In this document: one piece after another, positions 63,214 to 64,000 of the stretch | Layout of the letters: every line of letters begins with the position of its first letter | Position numbering within the stretch: the first letter of the stretch is position 1 | Assembly: GCA_964007475.1 (NCBI GenBank) | Contig: OZ023273.1 | Location: forward strand, 134,389,308 to 134,453,307 | DNA length: 64,000 nt | DNA from: Hybos culiciformis | Lineage: Eukaryota > Arthropoda > Insecta > Diptera > Hybotidae | Direction of reading: 5' to 3' | Translations under genes and position numbers: made by a program | Notes under the pieces: model-generated | What the model was told of the DNA's origin: nothing | Database searches by the model: none | What the model saw: the letters and a program-made list of their open reading frames with translations, nothing else

Positions 63214-64000
63214 ATAAAACATAAAGCCTAATTTAATTTAAATTAGAAAAACCATACTAAATAAGTACTTAAATTTATTTTAAATTAAAACATTAATTAG
63301 TTCGGTAGCTTAAGTAATTTAATTTTAAACTGGAACGAAAACATTATATTCATATTCATATTTACTTCAGTATTCAAAAGCTTCACAACAAAAATGTTAA
63401 AAAGCAAAAACAATTGATTGGTGTTATGAAACGATAGATTAAAAATTTCATGTTAAAATCGAGGTTAAAATTAATTTTTATTGAAAACAAGAGATATTTG
63501 TCCACTTTTTTTTATTTTTCCGGAGCACTGAAAGAAAATGGAGAAAGTGGCCAAAATGGATGAAATAACGTCGAAATCGATAAAATGCGCTTATTACAAA
63601 TAACAACTCATTTCTTTCATTATATTTTTACACAAACAAAGTTTAGAAAGATATTAGTAACTATATTTTTTCTTGTCCATTTTCACAAACATATATTTTC
63701 CAGGGCGGATGAAACTGGAAAAACCAAATAGATTTTACAACCTGAACACTGGATACCAACCTTGATTTATGTGTAAAGCGTACCTACAGGTAATGAGGTG
63801 GTTAAAAGATATTCTAGGGGTCGAAAATCTAGTTGATACAATTAATTTTCGGATTATTGCAAACCCCTAATTTAGAACAAATTTTTTATAAAATGCTCTC
63901 ATTTATAAATATGTTAATAACCTTTATTAATCTAAAAAATTATCACACAATATTACTTTTAAATAAGATTTATCACGTTCTAATATTGGTCAATTCAATA

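Larger units (their letters stand above)
56257..64000. other. Region upstream of skywalker
   Basis: This is AT-rich DNA with no convincing gene. It should contain the distal skywalker promoter and 5' UTR near 56257-56500. Repeats recognised are the tandem unit at 57759, the dispersed repeat at 58070, the palindrome at 59445 and the SINE at 60737. A coding-like scrap lies at 63064-63213. Confidence 0.6.

Noticed and set aside
63540..63606. Short plus-strand frame starting MEKVAKMDEITSKS
   Set aside because: Only 22 codons, with no splice sites or neighbours that support it.

Overview
The window is nuclear DNA from an AT-rich animal genome, almost certainly an insect. The genes have introns with GT/AG borders, the intergenic DNA is full of A/T runs, and the proteins read most like insect midline fasciclin, Elp4, PITHD1 and Skywalker/TBC1D24. 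The order or species cannot be fixed from this sequence. No bacterial, viral, rRNA, functional tRNA or CRISPR feature was seen.

Layout: 1-2.9 kb holds the 5' part of a non-LTR retrotransposon on the minus strand. Its ORF1 is complete and its ORF2 (endonuclease, then start of reverse transcriptase) runs open to the window edge without a stop. 3.07-6.86 kb holds the last five coding exons of a FAS1-domain adhesion gene (plus strand, mfas-like); the LINE lies just upstream, probably in its intron and antisense to it. 10.24-11.35 kb is a single-exon ELP4 gene (minus). 12.96-14.03 kb is a complete five-exon PITHD1 gene (plus). ELP4 and PITHD1 are divergent, and a GC-rich foldback element of about 820 bp fills half of the gap between their start codons. 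18.5-56.3 kb is one large minus-strand gene, skywalker (TBC1D24 orthologue; TBC plus TLDc domains). It has two candidate alternative first coding exons that end in the same phase, ten shared exons including a 39-nt microexon, and a possible extra 3'-terminal exon at 17.4 kb. 56.3-64 kb is upstream of skywalker and holds mainly repeats.

The genes are unrelated housekeeping, adhesion and synaptic functions, with no operon-like logic. ELP4 belongs to the Elongator tRNA-modification complex. PITHD1 is a small conserved PITH-domain protein. Skywalker controls synaptic-vesicle endosomal trafficking. The FAS1 gene encodes an extracellular adhesion protein.

The rest is non-coding DNA with short mobile elements. 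These are three MITEs with AGGT...ACCT termini and TTA/TAA target duplications (two families), a non-autonomous hAT-like element with an 8-bp duplication, two copies of a tRNA-derived SINE, one shared dispersed repeat, two long hairpins in skywalker introns and several short tandem repeats. I found no convincing new biological system. The best leads are the skywalker alternative first and last exons, the 72-nt intronic hairpin, and the young MITE and foldback insertions.
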